DNA of 64,000 nt. Origin: Roseobacter denitrificans OCh 114 (lineage in GTDB: Bacteria; Pseudomonadota; Alphaproteobacteria; Rhodobacterales; Rhodobacteraceae). A program made the translations under genes and the position numbers. Within the stretch, counting starts at the first letter, position 1; each line of letters begins with the position of its first letter. The notes below the pieces were generated by a model. The model saw nothing but the letters and a program-made list of their open reading frames with translations. It was not told where the DNA came from and did no database searches. Below are positions 19,501 to 27,679 of this stretch, piece by piece. Location of the stretch: positions 2,875,001-2,939,000 of the forward strand of contig NC_008209.1 of assembly GCF_000014045.1 (NCBI RefSeq), written 5' to 3'.

Positions 19501-20529
19501 CCCATAGATGGGCCTGCCATCCTGCAGTACCATTTCATCCGCCGTTGTGCGGTTCAGGCCGGACACGGACCAGCGCATGTTTTCGCCCTCATAGGCCTTC
19601 TTTTCGACTTTTGGGCGAACCTCACAACTCCCACAGCGAAGGTCATTCCCAAACCAGGACACCACAAGAGACGCCGCCTCGCAATTTGGCAATTCCTCCC
19701 CAAGGGTTTCCAGGGAAACGAGAAAGTCGGTTTTATCCGTGGGCGAATTGACATTGGCACTCCAGCGGCCCCCCGGACCGCTGGAGTAATAAACCGGTCT
19801 CGTGGCGAGGGAATACTCACCCGTACCAGGGATGACGGCCACAGATCTTATGCCATAGGTCGGTGCAAAATCTGCATCCTGTTCATCCGCCTGTTCAGGG
19901 CGGGAAATCTCGAAAGAAAACTGCGGAACGCGGTTACCAAACCGTTCCAGTCCAAGGTTTTCAAAAACGACATATGCCGTGCCGCGATATGCCGGAACAT
20001 TACCTGCACCTTCGACCGCCTCGATCACGGGATCGGGCAGCTGGTCTTTGTGTCCTTTATATAAGCGAATGTTCAGATCATCCGCCGCAACCTCCTCACC
20101 ATCGGCCCAGATACGACCAATGCGGGTAATCTCGCCTTCGCAAATTGCGACAGCCAGATTGACGGAGTAATTGTAGCTGCGTGTCTTGGTTTTGGGCTGG
20201 CTGGGGGACCCTTTGCCGCCCCCACCGCCACTGCTGGTCACGCTGACGTTCTCGATGAAATCCGAGGCCCAGATGATCTGGCCCCCTAGACGCATCCGGC
20301 CATAGACCTGCGACACCGGCTCGCCTTCTCCCGCGCTTGACAGACGAAAACGATCAACGCGGCCCGTTTCAATCACCTCGGAGCCCGCCCCCATGACACT
20401 CTGGTCGATGACCCGGCCAACCGTCGCGCCAACCGCGCGCCCAATGACAGCCGTAGAGAGCCCGGCCACACTGCCGCCCAAAGCGCCCCCTGCCGCGGCC
20501 CCTGCTGCGGATAATACAAGCGTCGCCAT
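16585..20529 (-). CDS. GTA gene g15: tail-tip megatron / host specificity protein
   Basis: This 1314-residue protein is the largest of the GTA cluster. It begins with a Gly/Ala-rich stretch, then a conserved tail-tip region, a GTA TIM-barrel-like segment in the middle (around GIDNYMPLSDWRDG, ANIMGGEGYDWF-type text near residues 560-600 and WFTELGCAAVDKGTNQPNKF), and a C-terminal phage-tail domain. In the Rhodobacter GTA particle it forms the tip that contacts and penetrates the recipient envelope. Its length and reading frame appear complete. It starts one base inside the g14 stop (TAATG), so it is translationally coupled and is the last gene of the cluster. Confidence 0.95.
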   Translation of the reverse strand: MATLVLSAAGAAAGGALGGSVAGLSTAVIGRAVGATVGRVIDQSVMGAGSEVIETGRVDRFRLSSAGEGEPVSQVYGRMRLGGQIIWASDFIENVSVTSSGGGGGKGSPSQPKTKTRSYNYSVNLAVAICEGEITRIGRIWADGEEVAADDLNIRLYKGHKDQLPDPVIEAVEGAGNVPAYRGTAYVVFENLGLERFGNRVPQFSFEISRPEQADEQDADFAPTYGIRSVAVIPGTGEYSLATRPVYYSSGPGGRWSANVNSPTDKTDFLVSLETLGEELPNCEAASLVVSWFGNDLRCGSCEVRPKVEKKAYEGENMRWSVSGLNRTTADEMVLQDGRPIYGGTPTDLSVIQAIRAAHDAGKEVMFYPFILMDQLADNTLSNPYDPSSFQPRLPWRGRITLSAAPGVPGSPDGTSQAESEVAAFFGAARASDFAVSGNSVVYSGPNEWGLNRFVLHYAALCKAAGGVEAFCIGSEMRGLTQIRGENNRFVAVERFRTLAAQVRQILGAETKISYASDWSEYFGYQPQDGSNDRFFHLDPLWADENIDFIGIDNYMPLSDWRDGDSHADAGFETVYDLDYLRGNIMGGEGYDWFYASQADRERQIRTPINDGAHDEPWVFRYKDLRNWWENAHFERIGGVRAATPTAWVPQSKPFWFTELGCAAVDKGTNQPNKFVDAKSSESSLPHFSNGARDDLIQAQYLRAMVSFWDDPANNPTSALDGLKMVNMDRAFVWAWDARPYPYFPNNLELWSDSENYGRGHWINGRTSARSLSSVVSEICLKAGVTSFDASRLYGTVRGYVVSDVSEARASLQPLMLRYSFDAVERDGVLVFRMRNGRGAIALEREKLALATDLDATVEQTRKADAEVSGRVRLRFMQADANFDALAEEAVLADEKTHAVATSEVPIALTRVEGRQVVERWLTESRVARDTIRFALPPSMLSLGAGDVIALDGEQEEGQALYRIDRVEQGALQIAEAVRIDPEVYTPSDLVDEVESPKPFVPSVPVFPLFLDLPLITGDEVPHAPHIAITAQPWPGSVAVYQSPSESDYQLLDIIDARSVIGQTETALGLAPSGQYDLGAPLRVKLLSGALSSVEETALLSGANLAAIGDGSSGKWELFQFADANLVDVDTYELSTRLRGQFGSDGVTDSAWPAGSWFVLLNGLPEQIDLSRNLRLVGQSYRIGPARRAVNDPSFIDRTEAFAGNGLRPYAPVHLSARTTQSGATEFGWIRRTRVDGDGWDAPDVPLGEESESYLIQIVKDDVILREATTEQPVWIYPLSEQASDGLTGGYDVRVSQVSATFGPGPAAILNLTA

Positions 20530-20975
20530 TATTTAAACTCCTCAGGAAAGGTAAAACGTGCCACAATCCGACGCCGCCATGGCGCACTCAGCGGGCTTTC
20601 AACAACGCCGAACTTGGAATAGGCGTGCACGAAACTGGCGTTTTGCCCGGTGTGTGTCGCGATACCCAAGTGCTTGGCCACCGCACCAGCGCGCATGCGG
20701 AACAACAAGACGTCACCCGGATCTTCCTGCGCGACAGGTTTTGGCACCAAATGCCTGATTGCTGCATCCCACAGGCGTTCCTCTCCCTGCGGTTCGGACC
20801 AGTCATAGGAATAGGGGGGCGCGACCTCCGGCTCATCTCCGTAAAGGCTTCGCCATATGCCGCGCAGTAATCCCAGACAATCTGCACCCGCGTGAAACGC
20901 TGATGCTTGATGCACATAAGGCGTGCCAATCCATCGACGCGCTTCATGCACAATTGCGTTTGTATTCAGAGTCAT
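20529..20975 (-). CDS. GTA gene g14: NlpC/P60-type cell-wall peptidase
   Basis: The 148-residue protein is a small NlpC/P60 cysteine peptidase of the phage cell-wall peptidase type. The catalytic Cys is in HAGADCLGLLRGIW, and the catalytic His in AKHLGIATH. In the particle it is part of the baseplate and is thought to open peptidoglycan during DNA delivery. Its start overlaps the g13 stop and its stop overlaps the g15 start, so the tail-tip proteins are made in linked amounts. Confidence 0.94.
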   Translation of the reverse strand: MTLNTNAIVHEARRWIGTPYVHQASAFHAGADCLGLLRGIWRSLYGDEPEVAPPYSYDWSEPQGEERLWDAAIRHLVPKPVAQEDPGDVLLFRMRAGAVAKHLGIATHTGQNASFVHAYSKFGVVESPLSAPWRRRIVARFTFPEEFK

Positions 20976-21862
20976 CTCAAGCTGCCCCCACGGTTGGCGC
21001 CGGACTTCTTCGGCACTGCCATCAGCCAGTCATCGCCGGGCAGGTCGGGAAATCCGCGAAAATTCGCAAGGTTGCTGAATTTCAGACGGCAGGTCTCGCT
21101 GCGCTTGTCGCATCCCGCACTGATCCTGACTTGTGTGCCGGGCGTGATCGGAGCACGAATGGGTTCCCACAATTCTATTGTTCGCGTGTTCCCATCAAGA
21201 CGGTCATGTTTGACCATGCCCCATAACCCTGCGGCGGGTCCGTCCAGAACTTCAAGCCTGCCGCGCGTGAACCAATTGGCCTCAAATCCATTGAACCCGA
21301 CCCACTGGAAAATCCGCGCGCGATCAATCGTCTCAAGTGCCAGATCAATCGAGTAGCCGGGCGCGGATGTATCAAACCCACACTCCTGATCCCCAAGAAC
21401 AGCGGTACAGGGCTTTTGAAACACGCGCCCCAAAGGCCGGTTCAAAGACTCCGTCAACCCCCTCAACTCAGCCTGAAATCCGCCATCGGTCCGGCGCAAT
21501 TCACCAATCGTGCCTCGAAACTGCAACCAGCGCTGATCAACATCGGTCCAGTTTACCAGCCATGCGCGCACCTCGGCACCATCGAAACGACCCTGTTCAA
21601 TCTCGTCTTCACGGATCGACAGATCGTTCAACGCACCAATGGCCTCAGTGTTGTCGACCGAAAGACCGGTACTCTGTGACAGCGCCAGCGCACTCAACCC
21701 CGTATCCGCACGGAACGTGATGCCTTCGAATCTCAGGTCCCGATCGTGGTCTGTAAATCCCAGAATCACGCCATCCGTGCGCTCTATGGCCCAGGCATGC
21801 GCCAAGGTGGTCAGACCCGTTGCCAGATGCGCTTTCAAACCTTCATTCATACCCGTCATCAC
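20972..21862 (-). CDS. GTA gene g13: baseplate hub protein (DUF2163)
   Basis: The 296-residue protein matches the phage DUF2163/BR0599-type family. The visible blocks are TLAHAWAIERTDGVILGFTDHDRDL at the start and the C-terminal CRLKFSNLANFRGFPDLPG, with conserved Cys in GDQECGFDTS and GCDKRSETC. In the solved Rhodobacter GTA particle the homologue forms the baseplate hub and has iron-sulfur-like Cys residues; here four Cys are seen, so a metal site is plausible. It overlaps g12 and g14 by a few bases. Confidence 0.93.
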   Translation of the reverse strand: MMTGMNEGLKAHLATGLTTLAHAWAIERTDGVILGFTDHDRDLRFEGITFRADTGLSALALSQSTGLSVDNTEAIGALNDLSIREDEIEQGRFDGAEVRAWLVNWTDVDQRWLQFRGTIGELRRTDGGFQAELRGLTESLNRPLGRVFQKPCTAVLGDQECGFDTSAPGYSIDLALETIDRARIFQWVGFNGFEANWFTRGRLEVLDGPAAGLWGMVKHDRLDGNTRTIELWEPIRAPITPGTQVRISAGCDKRSETCRLKFSNLANFRGFPDLPGDDWLMAVPKKSGANRGGSLR

Positions 21863-22491
21863 AAACGCACCTCGATAATGGGAACAGTCGGTATTTCGCC
21901 GGCCTGAAAGCTCGCCACGCTGGTCTGAATGCTACTGGTGTCAAATCGCACGGGCACATCAAACTCAAATCCCGCCGTGACGGATGCGCCTGTTTGCGGT
22001 GCCACCGTAAAATTGATCACGCCGGTTGCCGCGTCCACGACGTAATCGACACCCTCCTGCACCTCAACGGCTCCAACCGCCACCCTCAGGGTTGAAATGA
22101 CCGGTTTCGAGATCGGCCTGACGTAGCTGTGGTTCCCCGACTGGTAGGTTTTCGTAATCTGAAACGCGACTTGGTCGCCGTCCCCCTCACCAAGGTGTTG
22201 ATCAAATGCCGTGATATCCACGGATGGCTTGCAGGATCGATAGTCTGACCAGTCTTTCCAGCGAAAGGCATAGAGCTGTCCAAACCGGGCTTCGAAAAAC
22301 GCAATCATAACATCCACATCATCGAGCGACCGGATACCTACACCGGCATCATAGCGGCGGCGCGAATGGGCCCAGGGCGCGTTGCGCTCTTCAAAGCCGT
22401 TTGAAATCGCGACAACGTCTGTGCGCCGCTCGGGTCCGCCAACGGAGCCAAAGCTCAGTTTTGCCGGAAATCTGACATCATGAAATTGCAT
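21859..22491 (-). CDS. GTA gene g12: distal tail protein (DUF2460)
   Basis: The 210-residue protein has the DUF2460 signature: MQFHDVRFPAKLSFGS, RRYDAGVGIRSLDDVD and FRWKDWSDYRSC near the middle, then a beta-rich C-terminal half ending EVRL. In tailed phages and GTA this family forms the ring linking the tail tube to the baseplate. It follows g11 after a 17-bp gap and overlaps the g13 start by 4 bp. Confidence 0.94.
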   Translation of the reverse strand: MQFHDVRFPAKLSFGSVGGPERRTDVVAISNGFEERNAPWAHSRRRYDAGVGIRSLDDVDVMIAFFEARFGQLYAFRWKDWSDYRSCKPSVDITAFDQHLGEGDGDQVAFQITKTYQSGNHSYVRPISKPVISTLRVAVGAVEVQEGVDYVVDAATGVINFTVAPQTGASVTAGFEFDVPVRFDTSSIQTSVASFQAGEIPTVPIIEVRL

Positions 22492-22508
22492 TTCTTGGTC
22501 CCTTCAAG

Positions 22509-23171
22509 TTACCGGTTGCGCTGACCACGTCCCAGAGCACGACTCATCTGTGCCGCGATCTGCGCCTGAGATCTCTGGAAATTCTGAACATCCGGCGTGC
22601 TGATGTTCATGACGATGGTTTGCCCACCGCCACCACCTGCCCCGCGCACGCCAAGCTTCCCATCAGGGCCGCGCGCCAGAGGCATGATCGCCTCGGGTCC
22701 CGCCTCGCCCATGATGCCCATACCGCCGCGCATTCCGAAAGGCGTGGTGCTGCTGACGATTCCGCCATTTGCAAAGGGCATGACCCGCCCCTGACTGAAC
22801 GGCGCGCCATTGGCGAAAGGCAAAACACCCTGCACCAGCCCGCCCACGCCCTGCGCCAGCGCGCTCCCAAGGCCGTTGGTCACGGGTTTGATCGCGGCGT
22901 TGTAAGCCGTCTGAACCATACTGTCGCGCACGGACTTCAGGGCATCCGACAACTTCACCCCGTCCAGAATGACACCGTCAAAGGCACCGCGCAGGCCGCG
23001 ACTGATGCCACGCTCCACGGTCGCAAGTCCCTTGCTTGTGGCATCCAGCGCGTTTTGCATGCGCCGCAATTCACCATCGAAACCGCTGACCAGCGTGCTT
23101 GTTTGTCCCAACGTATCGTTCAGACCTTCCGCACCCGCCTCAAGGTCCTCAAAGCTATTGTCATCTGTCAT
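22509..23171 (-). CDS. GTA gene g11: tail tape measure protein
   Basis: This 220-residue protein has an N-terminal coiled-coil-like part (about 1-55), an amphipathic middle (FDGVILDGVKLSDALKSVRDSM) and a Gly/Phe/Pro-rich hydrophobic C-terminal half with FANGAPFSQGRVMPFANGG. Tape measure proteins set tail length. At 220 residues it is very short, consistent with the short tail of GTA particles. The start ATG has AGGA eight to ten bases upstream. It follows the small chaperone gene g10.1. Confidence 0.92.
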   Translation of the reverse strand: MTDDNSFEDLEAGAEGLNDTLGQTSTLVSGFDGELRRMQNALDATSKGLATVERGISRGLRGAFDGVILDGVKLSDALKSVRDSMVQTAYNAAIKPVTNGLGSALAQGVGGLVQGVLPFANGAPFSQGRVMPFANGGIVSSTTPFGMRGGMGIMGEAGPEAIMPLARGPDGKLGVRGAGGGGGQTIVMNISTPDVQNFQRSQAQIAAQMSRALGRGQRNR

Positions 23172-23183
23172 CTTGGCTGTCCT

Positions 23184-23369
23184 TTATGTCTTGTCAGGGA
23201 AGGCATCCATCAACGCCTCCAGCCCATCGCTCAGCAGCGGCCCGGACGTCGTCGCGTCGCCCAGCAGCAGTCGAAACTCTGCCGGTGTCAGCGACCAGAA
23301 AACATCCGGTTGAAGCCCCAGGTTCTGTATGCCCGCCCGCATCAAGACGGGCCATTCGATCTGGCTCAC
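23184..23369 (-). CDS. GTA gene g10.1: small tail assembly protein
   Basis: The 61-residue protein lies between g10 and g11 and overlaps g10 by 4 bp. Its text (LGLQPDVFWSLTPAEFRLLLGD) matches the short phage tail assembly chaperone family that follows g10 in Rhodobacter-type GTA clusters. Small size and overlapping start argue for a partner of g10 that is made with it during tail assembly. It is usually overlooked because of its length. Confidence 0.88.
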   Translation of the reverse strand: MSQIEWPVLMRAGIQNLGLQPDVFWSLTPAEFRLLLGDATTSGPLLSDGLEALMDAFPDKT

Positions 23370-23683
23370 GTCTGCGGCACCACAAAGGCGCGCGCCAACA
23401 ACTCCGCCGCCGCCTTGGCCGCAGCCATCGGGCCGCCGGCAATCTCTGCATGCTGCAATGTGCCCTCAGGCAGATCGCAGCGCCCACCCTTCAGCCCCGC
23501 CTCCAGCAAGGCCAGAACATCCCGGCTGGAAAAAGCCTGTCCCTCAAATCGCTCGACCAGAGACACAATCGATTTTTCGTTCAACCCGGCTTCCAGTTCC
23601 GCCAGTGCCCCCAAGGTAAGCCGCATCACATACGTCTTCCCGTTGATGGTCAAAGGCACATCGCCCCTCCACGGATTAGCCAT
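23366..23683 (-). CDS. GTA gene g10: tail assembly chaperone
   Basis: The 105-residue protein fits the GTA tail-assembly chaperone (TAC-1) family. It begins with a short beta part (DVPLTINGKTYVMRLTLGALAELE) and continues as helices (SIVSLVERFEGQAFSSRDVLALLEAGL). Such chaperones bind the tape measure protein during tail building. It starts one base after the g9 stop on the same strand and overlaps g10.1, consistent with tight stoichiometry. Confidence 0.92.
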   Translation of the reverse strand: MANPWRGDVPLTINGKTYVMRLTLGALAELEAGLNEKSIVSLVERFEGQAFSSRDVLALLEAGLKGGRCDLPEGTLQHAEIAGGPMAAAKAAAELLARAFVVPQT

Positions 23684-23684
23684 C

Positions 23685-24098
23685 TCAAATGGCCGTAAAG
23701 GTCAGGCTGCCCGCGCTGGCCAGCGACAACTCGTATGTGGCTTCACCATTGTGGCTGCCGCCATACTCGATCGCTGTCACCTGAAACGGGCCTTCAACGA
23801 TGCCGAAATCCGGGATCACAACCTGAAAACCAGGTGCCTCTCCGTCAAAAAACAGCTGACGCGCGCGCTCGTCCGTTGCTGAATCGCGAAATACGCCCGA
23901 TCCGCTGATGGACACTGATTTCACGCCCGCACCCGACAGTAATTCGCGCCACCCGCCCTGACTTTCCAGACTGGTCACATCAATGGTTTCGGCATTGAAA
24001 CTGACACGCGTGGCCCGCAGTCCTGCAAGTGTCGTGAACTGACCGTCGGCCGCCATATCGACCTTAATCAAAAGGTCCTTTCCGTTCTGAGCACCCAT
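23685..24098 (-). CDS. GTA gene g9: major tail protein (TP901-1 type)
   Basis: The 137-residue protein starts at MGAQNGKDLLIKVDMAADGQ; an in-frame opening 38 codons upstream overlaps g8 and is not supported. Family text includes VTSLESQGGWRELLSGAGVKS and FQVTAIEYGGSHNGEATYEL. It forms the tail tube. A hexon-like ring protein of this size is the expected tail-tube subunit in Rhodobacter-type GTA. The ATG is preceded by AGGAG. Confidence 0.94.
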   Translation of the reverse strand: MGAQNGKDLLIKVDMAADGQFTTLAGLRATRVSFNAETIDVTSLESQGGWRELLSGAGVKSVSISGSGVFRDSATDERARQLFFDGEAPGFQVVIPDFGIVEGPFQVTAIEYGGSHNGEATYELSLASAGSLTFTAI

Positions 24099-24126
24099 GG
24101 GTTTTCTCCTGTAAAAGTGTCTAGAG

Positions 24127-24537
24127 TTATTCGTCTTCGACGCGCGCTCTGAAGCGCAGCTGGATCTCTCGCGCAGAACCCTGGTCAATGCGTCGCGCAT
24201 CGGCGCGCTCAAAGCGCAGATAGACCAGCCGGCCTCGGCTCAACGAAAGGTCCGCATCATGAAGAACGTCAGAAATGGCCGCTGCCACGGCCTTGGCGCT
24301 GGCGAACCCCGGCTGTGATGTCACCACCGCGATTTGAAGGGTATGCAGCGCACCGTGCCCGGTTTGATCAGACGCATCCCGTACACGCTCCAGCCCGAGG
24401 TTGATGTAGGTGGCAGGCAAGACGCCCGTGGGCAAGGCGTCATAGACGGCACCGCCAACCAACGCATTGAGCGCGGTATCGCTGATCAGCGCTTCGTAGA
24501 TCGCGCTTTGCAAAGGACCGGAAACTGCATAACTCAT
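24127..24537 (-). CDS. GTA gene g8: tail terminator (DUF3168)
   Basis: The 136-residue protein belongs to the DUF3168 phage family, with YAVSGPLQSAIYEALISDTALNAL at the start and a C-terminal basic strand LRFRARVEDE. In the GTA particle the homologue caps the tail tube at the head side. It overlaps g7 by 4 bp and is followed by 28 bp before the g9 start. Confidence 0.93.
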   Translation of the reverse strand: MSYAVSGPLQSAIYEALISDTALNALVGGAVYDALPTGVLPATYINLGLERVRDASDQTGHGALHTLQIAVVTSQPGFASAKAVAAAISDVLHDADLSLSRGRLVYLRFERADARRIDQGSAREIQLRFRARVEDE

Positions 24538-24872
24538 ATCGCTGTTTCCTCCGTCGCAAAGCAGGTCAGATGGCGGCCATCGTCATCGGCTTCCGCCACC
24601 GCCTGAATAAGAAAAACCCGGTCCCCATCGCGAAACCGCTGTTCCGGCTTTGGGCGCTGGAGCGTATTGTGCGGGGCACCCCGCACGATAATGCGATAGC
24701 TCACCGCCGACACCGGTGCGCCCAGTTGGGTCGCCTCGCGTCCACTGCGCGCAATAACCTGCGCCCACAGTGACCCCAACGGCTGCCATATGGTTGTGAA
24801 ACCACCGGCATTGTCACCTTGGCGAATGGGGGTTTCCAAAAGCAAACGTCTGTTCAGGCGCGGCATACTCAT
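24534..24872 (-). CDS. GTA gene g7: head-closure (stopper) protein
   Basis: The 112-residue protein starts at MSMPRLNRRLLLE with the ATG overlapping the g6 stop (ATGA). The block GGFTTIWQPLGSLWAQVIARSGRE and YRIIVRGAPHN match the phage head-tail joining family (SPP1 gp16/HK97 type). It sits between adaptor and tail terminator in the particle. The next ATG (MPRLN) two codons in is an alternative start. Confidence 0.92.
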   Translation of the reverse strand: MSMPRLNRRLLLETPIRQGDNAGGFTTIWQPLGSLWAQVIARSGREATQLGAPVSAVSYRIIVRGAPHNTLQRPKPEQRFRDGDRVFLIQAVAEADDDGRHLTCFATEETAI

Positions 24873-25462
24873 CTCAAGCCACCCAGACGCACGACCTTGT
24901 AGCGCTCGATCAGACTTGTCACGCCAAATGGCATGCACCCCCCGCTCAGACTGGTCTCATTGCGATATTCGTAGTAATGCGCCGCCAGCAGGAACACAGC
25001 CTGGCGCAGGTCGGCAGGTACATCCGCCCAGACCGCACCGAAACCTGCGTCAAATCCGATAATGGCCGAACCACCCGACGGGATCAGGGGCAGGCTTGCT
25101 CCACTTGCACGCAGTCGGGGGCGCTGGCTGTCGCGTTCAAGCCAGTAACTCGTGACCGGCACTTCGGTTTGCGCGCCGCTACGCTCCATCGTGGCAACGC
25201 GCGTGATCGCTGTCACCGGTGCGACAGGCAACCCCTGCGCATCGCGGTCGCGCCAGAACCCCAGCGTCCAGGAAAAACTGCGTGACATCAGAACCTTGCC
25301 CGTACGCGCTTCAATTGCTGAAACCGCGGCTCTCAAAAAACCTAATAGAACTTCATCTTGCGCCGTGTCCTGACCGAAGCCGGTGCCAAGTCGGAGGTGT
25401 GCTTTGAAGTCTTCGACCGGGAGTGCCGTATCGGGCACCGTCGTCTCTTCGATCAACATCAT
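24869..25462 (-). CDS. GTA gene g6: head-tail adaptor (gp6-like connector)
   Basis: The 197-residue protein carries the phage gp6-like connector text: FKAHLRLGTGF, LRAAVSAIEARTGKVLMSRS and FLLAAHYYEYRNE. It joins portal and tail. Start MMLIEET at 25462 has GGAGA five bases upstream, while an opening 44 codons earlier has no such site and lies in the gap after the capsid gene. About 158 bp separate it from g5, the widest gap inside the cluster apart from 139 bp between g2 and g3. Confidence 0.92.
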   Translation of the reverse strand: MMLIEETTVPDTALPVEDFKAHLRLGTGFGQDTAQDEVLLGFLRAAVSAIEARTGKVLMSRSFSWTLGFWRDRDAQGLPVAPVTAITRVATMERSGAQTEVPVTSYWLERDSQRPRLRASGASLPLIPSGGSAIIGFDAGFGAVWADVPADLRQAVFLLAAHYYEYRNETSLSGGCMPFGVTSLIERYKVVRLGGLR

Positions 25463-25620
25463 GGAAAGTCTCCAAAATTCGTCCCCTCGTTGTGAACCAC
25501 CGGGGCGCGCCAATCCATGTTGCTCGGTCGGAGGGGAGCAGCTAGACAACATGAGATGGCACAGGCGCGCACCCGGCCCGGCAAGCAGGGCCAAAGGCCC
25601 GCCGCCGGTCTCGCAGCCTC

Positions 25621-26799
25621 TTAGGAGGCCGCGAATCTCAGGGTTTTGATCGCGGCAAAATCACTGACATCACCGCCAACACGCTTGGTCGCATAGAACA
25701 AGACATGCGGCTTGGCGCTGAAAGGATCGCGCAGAACGCGCAGATCGGGACGTTCGGCGATTGTATAACCTGCCGAAAAGTCGCCAAAGGCAATCGCGTG
25801 CTCACCCGCATCCGGGTCGGGCATGTCTTCCGCAATCAACACGGGATACCCCATCAACCGCGCAGGTTCCGCCGCAGCCAAACCATCTGACCACAAGAAA
25901 CGGCCATCTGCGTCCTTGAGCTTCCGGATCAGACCGGCCGTTTTCGAATTCATCACGAATGTCGCATTCGCGCGGTACTGCGCCCCGAGCGCATAAACCA
26001 CATCAACAATGGAATCCGGTGTCGCATCGCCTGCCACGCCGGTCGGGACATAGCCGATATTTTCCCAGGTCCAGATATCGTTATCAACAAAGGAATGGCT
26101 CAGAAATCCGCGCGGTTTGTCCTGCCCGTTTCCGGAGATAAAGGCCGCCGCTTCGGCACGCGCAAATTTGTCCGCGATGCGTCCCGCAAGCCACCCTTCG
26201 ATGTCAAAGGCGCTGTCGTCCAGCAAACGCTGCGAAGCCTTTGGCAGCGCGCTCAGCTCATGCAATGCAATCGTGATCTTGCCGATCTGCGGTGTATCGG
26301 TTTCTGCCGTGCTGTCGGTCTCCGTGGCCCAGCCAGCGCCAACATCGGTGTGATCTACCAGAACCTCGTAGGAAGACGCCTCGATGTTCACGACCGAAGC
26401 AATCGAACGGACTGACGCCGCAGATTTCAGAACCGATTGCACCGTGTCAGAGGTTTGGGGATCAACAAGATATCCGCCATCCGAATTCACATTCGTGGAG
26501 AGCGATTTCACATCCATCTCCAGCCCGCGCAGCCCGTCGTCATCGCCGGAGCGAAGATAGGCGTTAAAGGCCTTTTGATGCGGCGCACCGGCATCTGCCG
26601 CGCCGCCCAGAGGTGTACGTTGAAGGATATTTGATTTACGGTCCAGCATGGTCAGTCGCTCTTCTGTTTGTTGAAGTTTTTCATTCATTTCGGTTTGGAA
26701 CTCTTTGAAGTCACTCACAAAGCCGGTAACGGCTCGCTTGACATCCTCAGCGGGGGACAAACCTATCCCGCCCGCCGCTTTTGCTTCGGTCTTGCGCAT
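25621..26799 (-). CDS. GTA gene g5: HK97-fold major capsid protein
   Basis: The 392-residue protein has a coiled-coil N-terminal scaffolding region (about 20-60, TEMNEKLQQTEERLTMLDRK) that the prohead protease likely removes, and an HK97-fold body starting near residue 70-90 (AFNAYLRSGDDDGLRGLEM). Further family text is SGNGQDKPRGFLSH, AKTAGLIRKLKDADGRFLWSDG-like sequence and the C-terminal HVLFYATKRVGGDV. It forms the small GTA head that packs host DNA. It is followed by a GC-rich spacer with the hairpin GGGCC-aaa-GGCCC, which may reduce read-through. Confidence 0.95.
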   Translation of the reverse strand: MRKTEAKAAGGIGLSPAEDVKRAVTGFVSDFKEFQTEMNEKLQQTEERLTMLDRKSNILQRTPLGGAADAGAPHQKAFNAYLRSGDDDGLRGLEMDVKSLSTNVNSDGGYLVDPQTSDTVQSVLKSAASVRSIASVVNIEASSYEVLVDHTDVGAGWATETDSTAETDTPQIGKITIALHELSALPKASQRLLDDSAFDIEGWLAGRIADKFARAEAAAFISGNGQDKPRGFLSHSFVDNDIWTWENIGYVPTGVAGDATPDSIVDVVYALGAQYRANATFVMNSKTAGLIRKLKDADGRFLWSDGLAAAEPARLMGYPVLIAEDMPDPDAGEHAIAFGDFSAGYTIAERPDLRVLRDPFSAKPHVLFYATKRVGGDVSDFAAIKTLRFAAS

Positions 26800-26866
26800 G
26801 GCAATTTCCCTTAGATTTAAGTGTTCAGGTCAGACGTTCTCGCCAGACCGCAACGACAGGAGCGCA

Positions 26867-27424
26867 TCAGCGGCGCGCCAATTCAGCGCGCGCGCCTTCA
26901 AAGGCGGCCGCCATGTCACGCAAAGAACGATCCAGATCCGTCTCTTCGGACTTGGCCGTAATTCGCGCGCTGGGTAACATTGGAAACGTCACAAGCGACA
27001 CCTCCCAAAGTTCCAGTTCGGTCAAGAGCCGCTGGCCCTTGGAATTCTTTGTGGCTTTGCGGGTACGGTATCCGATCGACAACCCGTCAATCGCACCGGC
27101 TTCAATCAGGGCCATGGCTTCGCGCCCCTTTGCAACACTGTCCAACAAACGACCCTTTACCCAAAGGCCCTTGCCGTCTTCGCGCACCTCATCCCAGGTC
27201 CCGATCGGCTGCGTCGGATCATGTTGCCACAGCATCTTGACCCGCGCGCCTTTCTCACCCAGAGCAGCAAGGGATGCGGCATATGCACCAGGCTCAACCA
27301 CGTCATTCCCCTGATCCACCGCCCCAAAAAGGCTTGCGTAGCCAGCAATGACACTGCCGTCCTGCACTTCCAGCCCATCGCCAAAACGTGCGAACTTCCG
27401 TTCTAGTCCGGTCTCTGTATCCAT
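26867..27424 (-). CDS. GTA gene g4: prohead protease
   Basis: The 185-residue protein belongs to the HK97 prohead protease family. The catalytic His lies in LWQHDPTQPIG and the catalytic Ser in GAIDGLSIGYRTRKA. It cleaves the scaffold part of the capsid protein before DNA packaging. Its start ATG has GGAGA upstream. The C-terminal region (about 150-185) is Ala/Arg-rich and less conserved. Confidence 0.94.
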   Translation of the reverse strand: MDTETGLERKFARFGDGLEVQDGSVIAGYASLFGAVDQGNDVVEPGAYAASLAALGEKGARVKMLWQHDPTQPIGTWDEVREDGKGLWVKGRLLDSVAKGREAMALIEAGAIDGLSIGYRTRKATKNSKGQRLLTELELWEVSLVTFPMLPSARITAKSEETDLDRSLRDMAAAFEGARAELARR

Positions 27425-27457
27425 CGAAAGTCTCCTTAAATTTCTGGCACCAATACC

Positions 27458-27679
27458 CTAGGGCACAGCCGCGAGGATCGACTGCAGCCCCTGACTCAAG
27501 ATCACCGCGACGATGCCGTAGACCGTAAACCAGAGCCGTTTTTCCAACCGCTCCATCATCTCTTCCACACGATCCAGGCGCCGGATGAGGTTATCATGCT
27601 GGATCTGTGCAACGCGCTCATGGGCCTGCAATCGCAGCCCGGGCGCACATTCAAAGCGCTCAAACGCAGGATCACTCAT
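27458..27679 (-). CDS. GTA gene g3.5: small membrane-anchored protein
   Basis: The 73-residue protein (start MSDPAFERFECAPG) has a cysteine near its N-terminus, a coiled-coil stretch (RVAQIQHDNLIRRLDRVEEMMERLEKR, split by gaps) and one C-terminal membrane helix (FTVYGIVAVILSQGL). A small gene of this type lies at the same place in Rhodobacter-type GTA clusters and is called g3.5. Its role is unknown. Its start overlaps the g3 stop. The first ATG of a longer opening (residue -8) has no good ribosome site. Confidence 0.82.
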   Translation of the reverse strand: MSDPAFERFECAPGLRLQAHERVAQIQHDNLIRRLDRVEEMMERLEKRLWFTVYGIVAVILSQGLQSILAAVP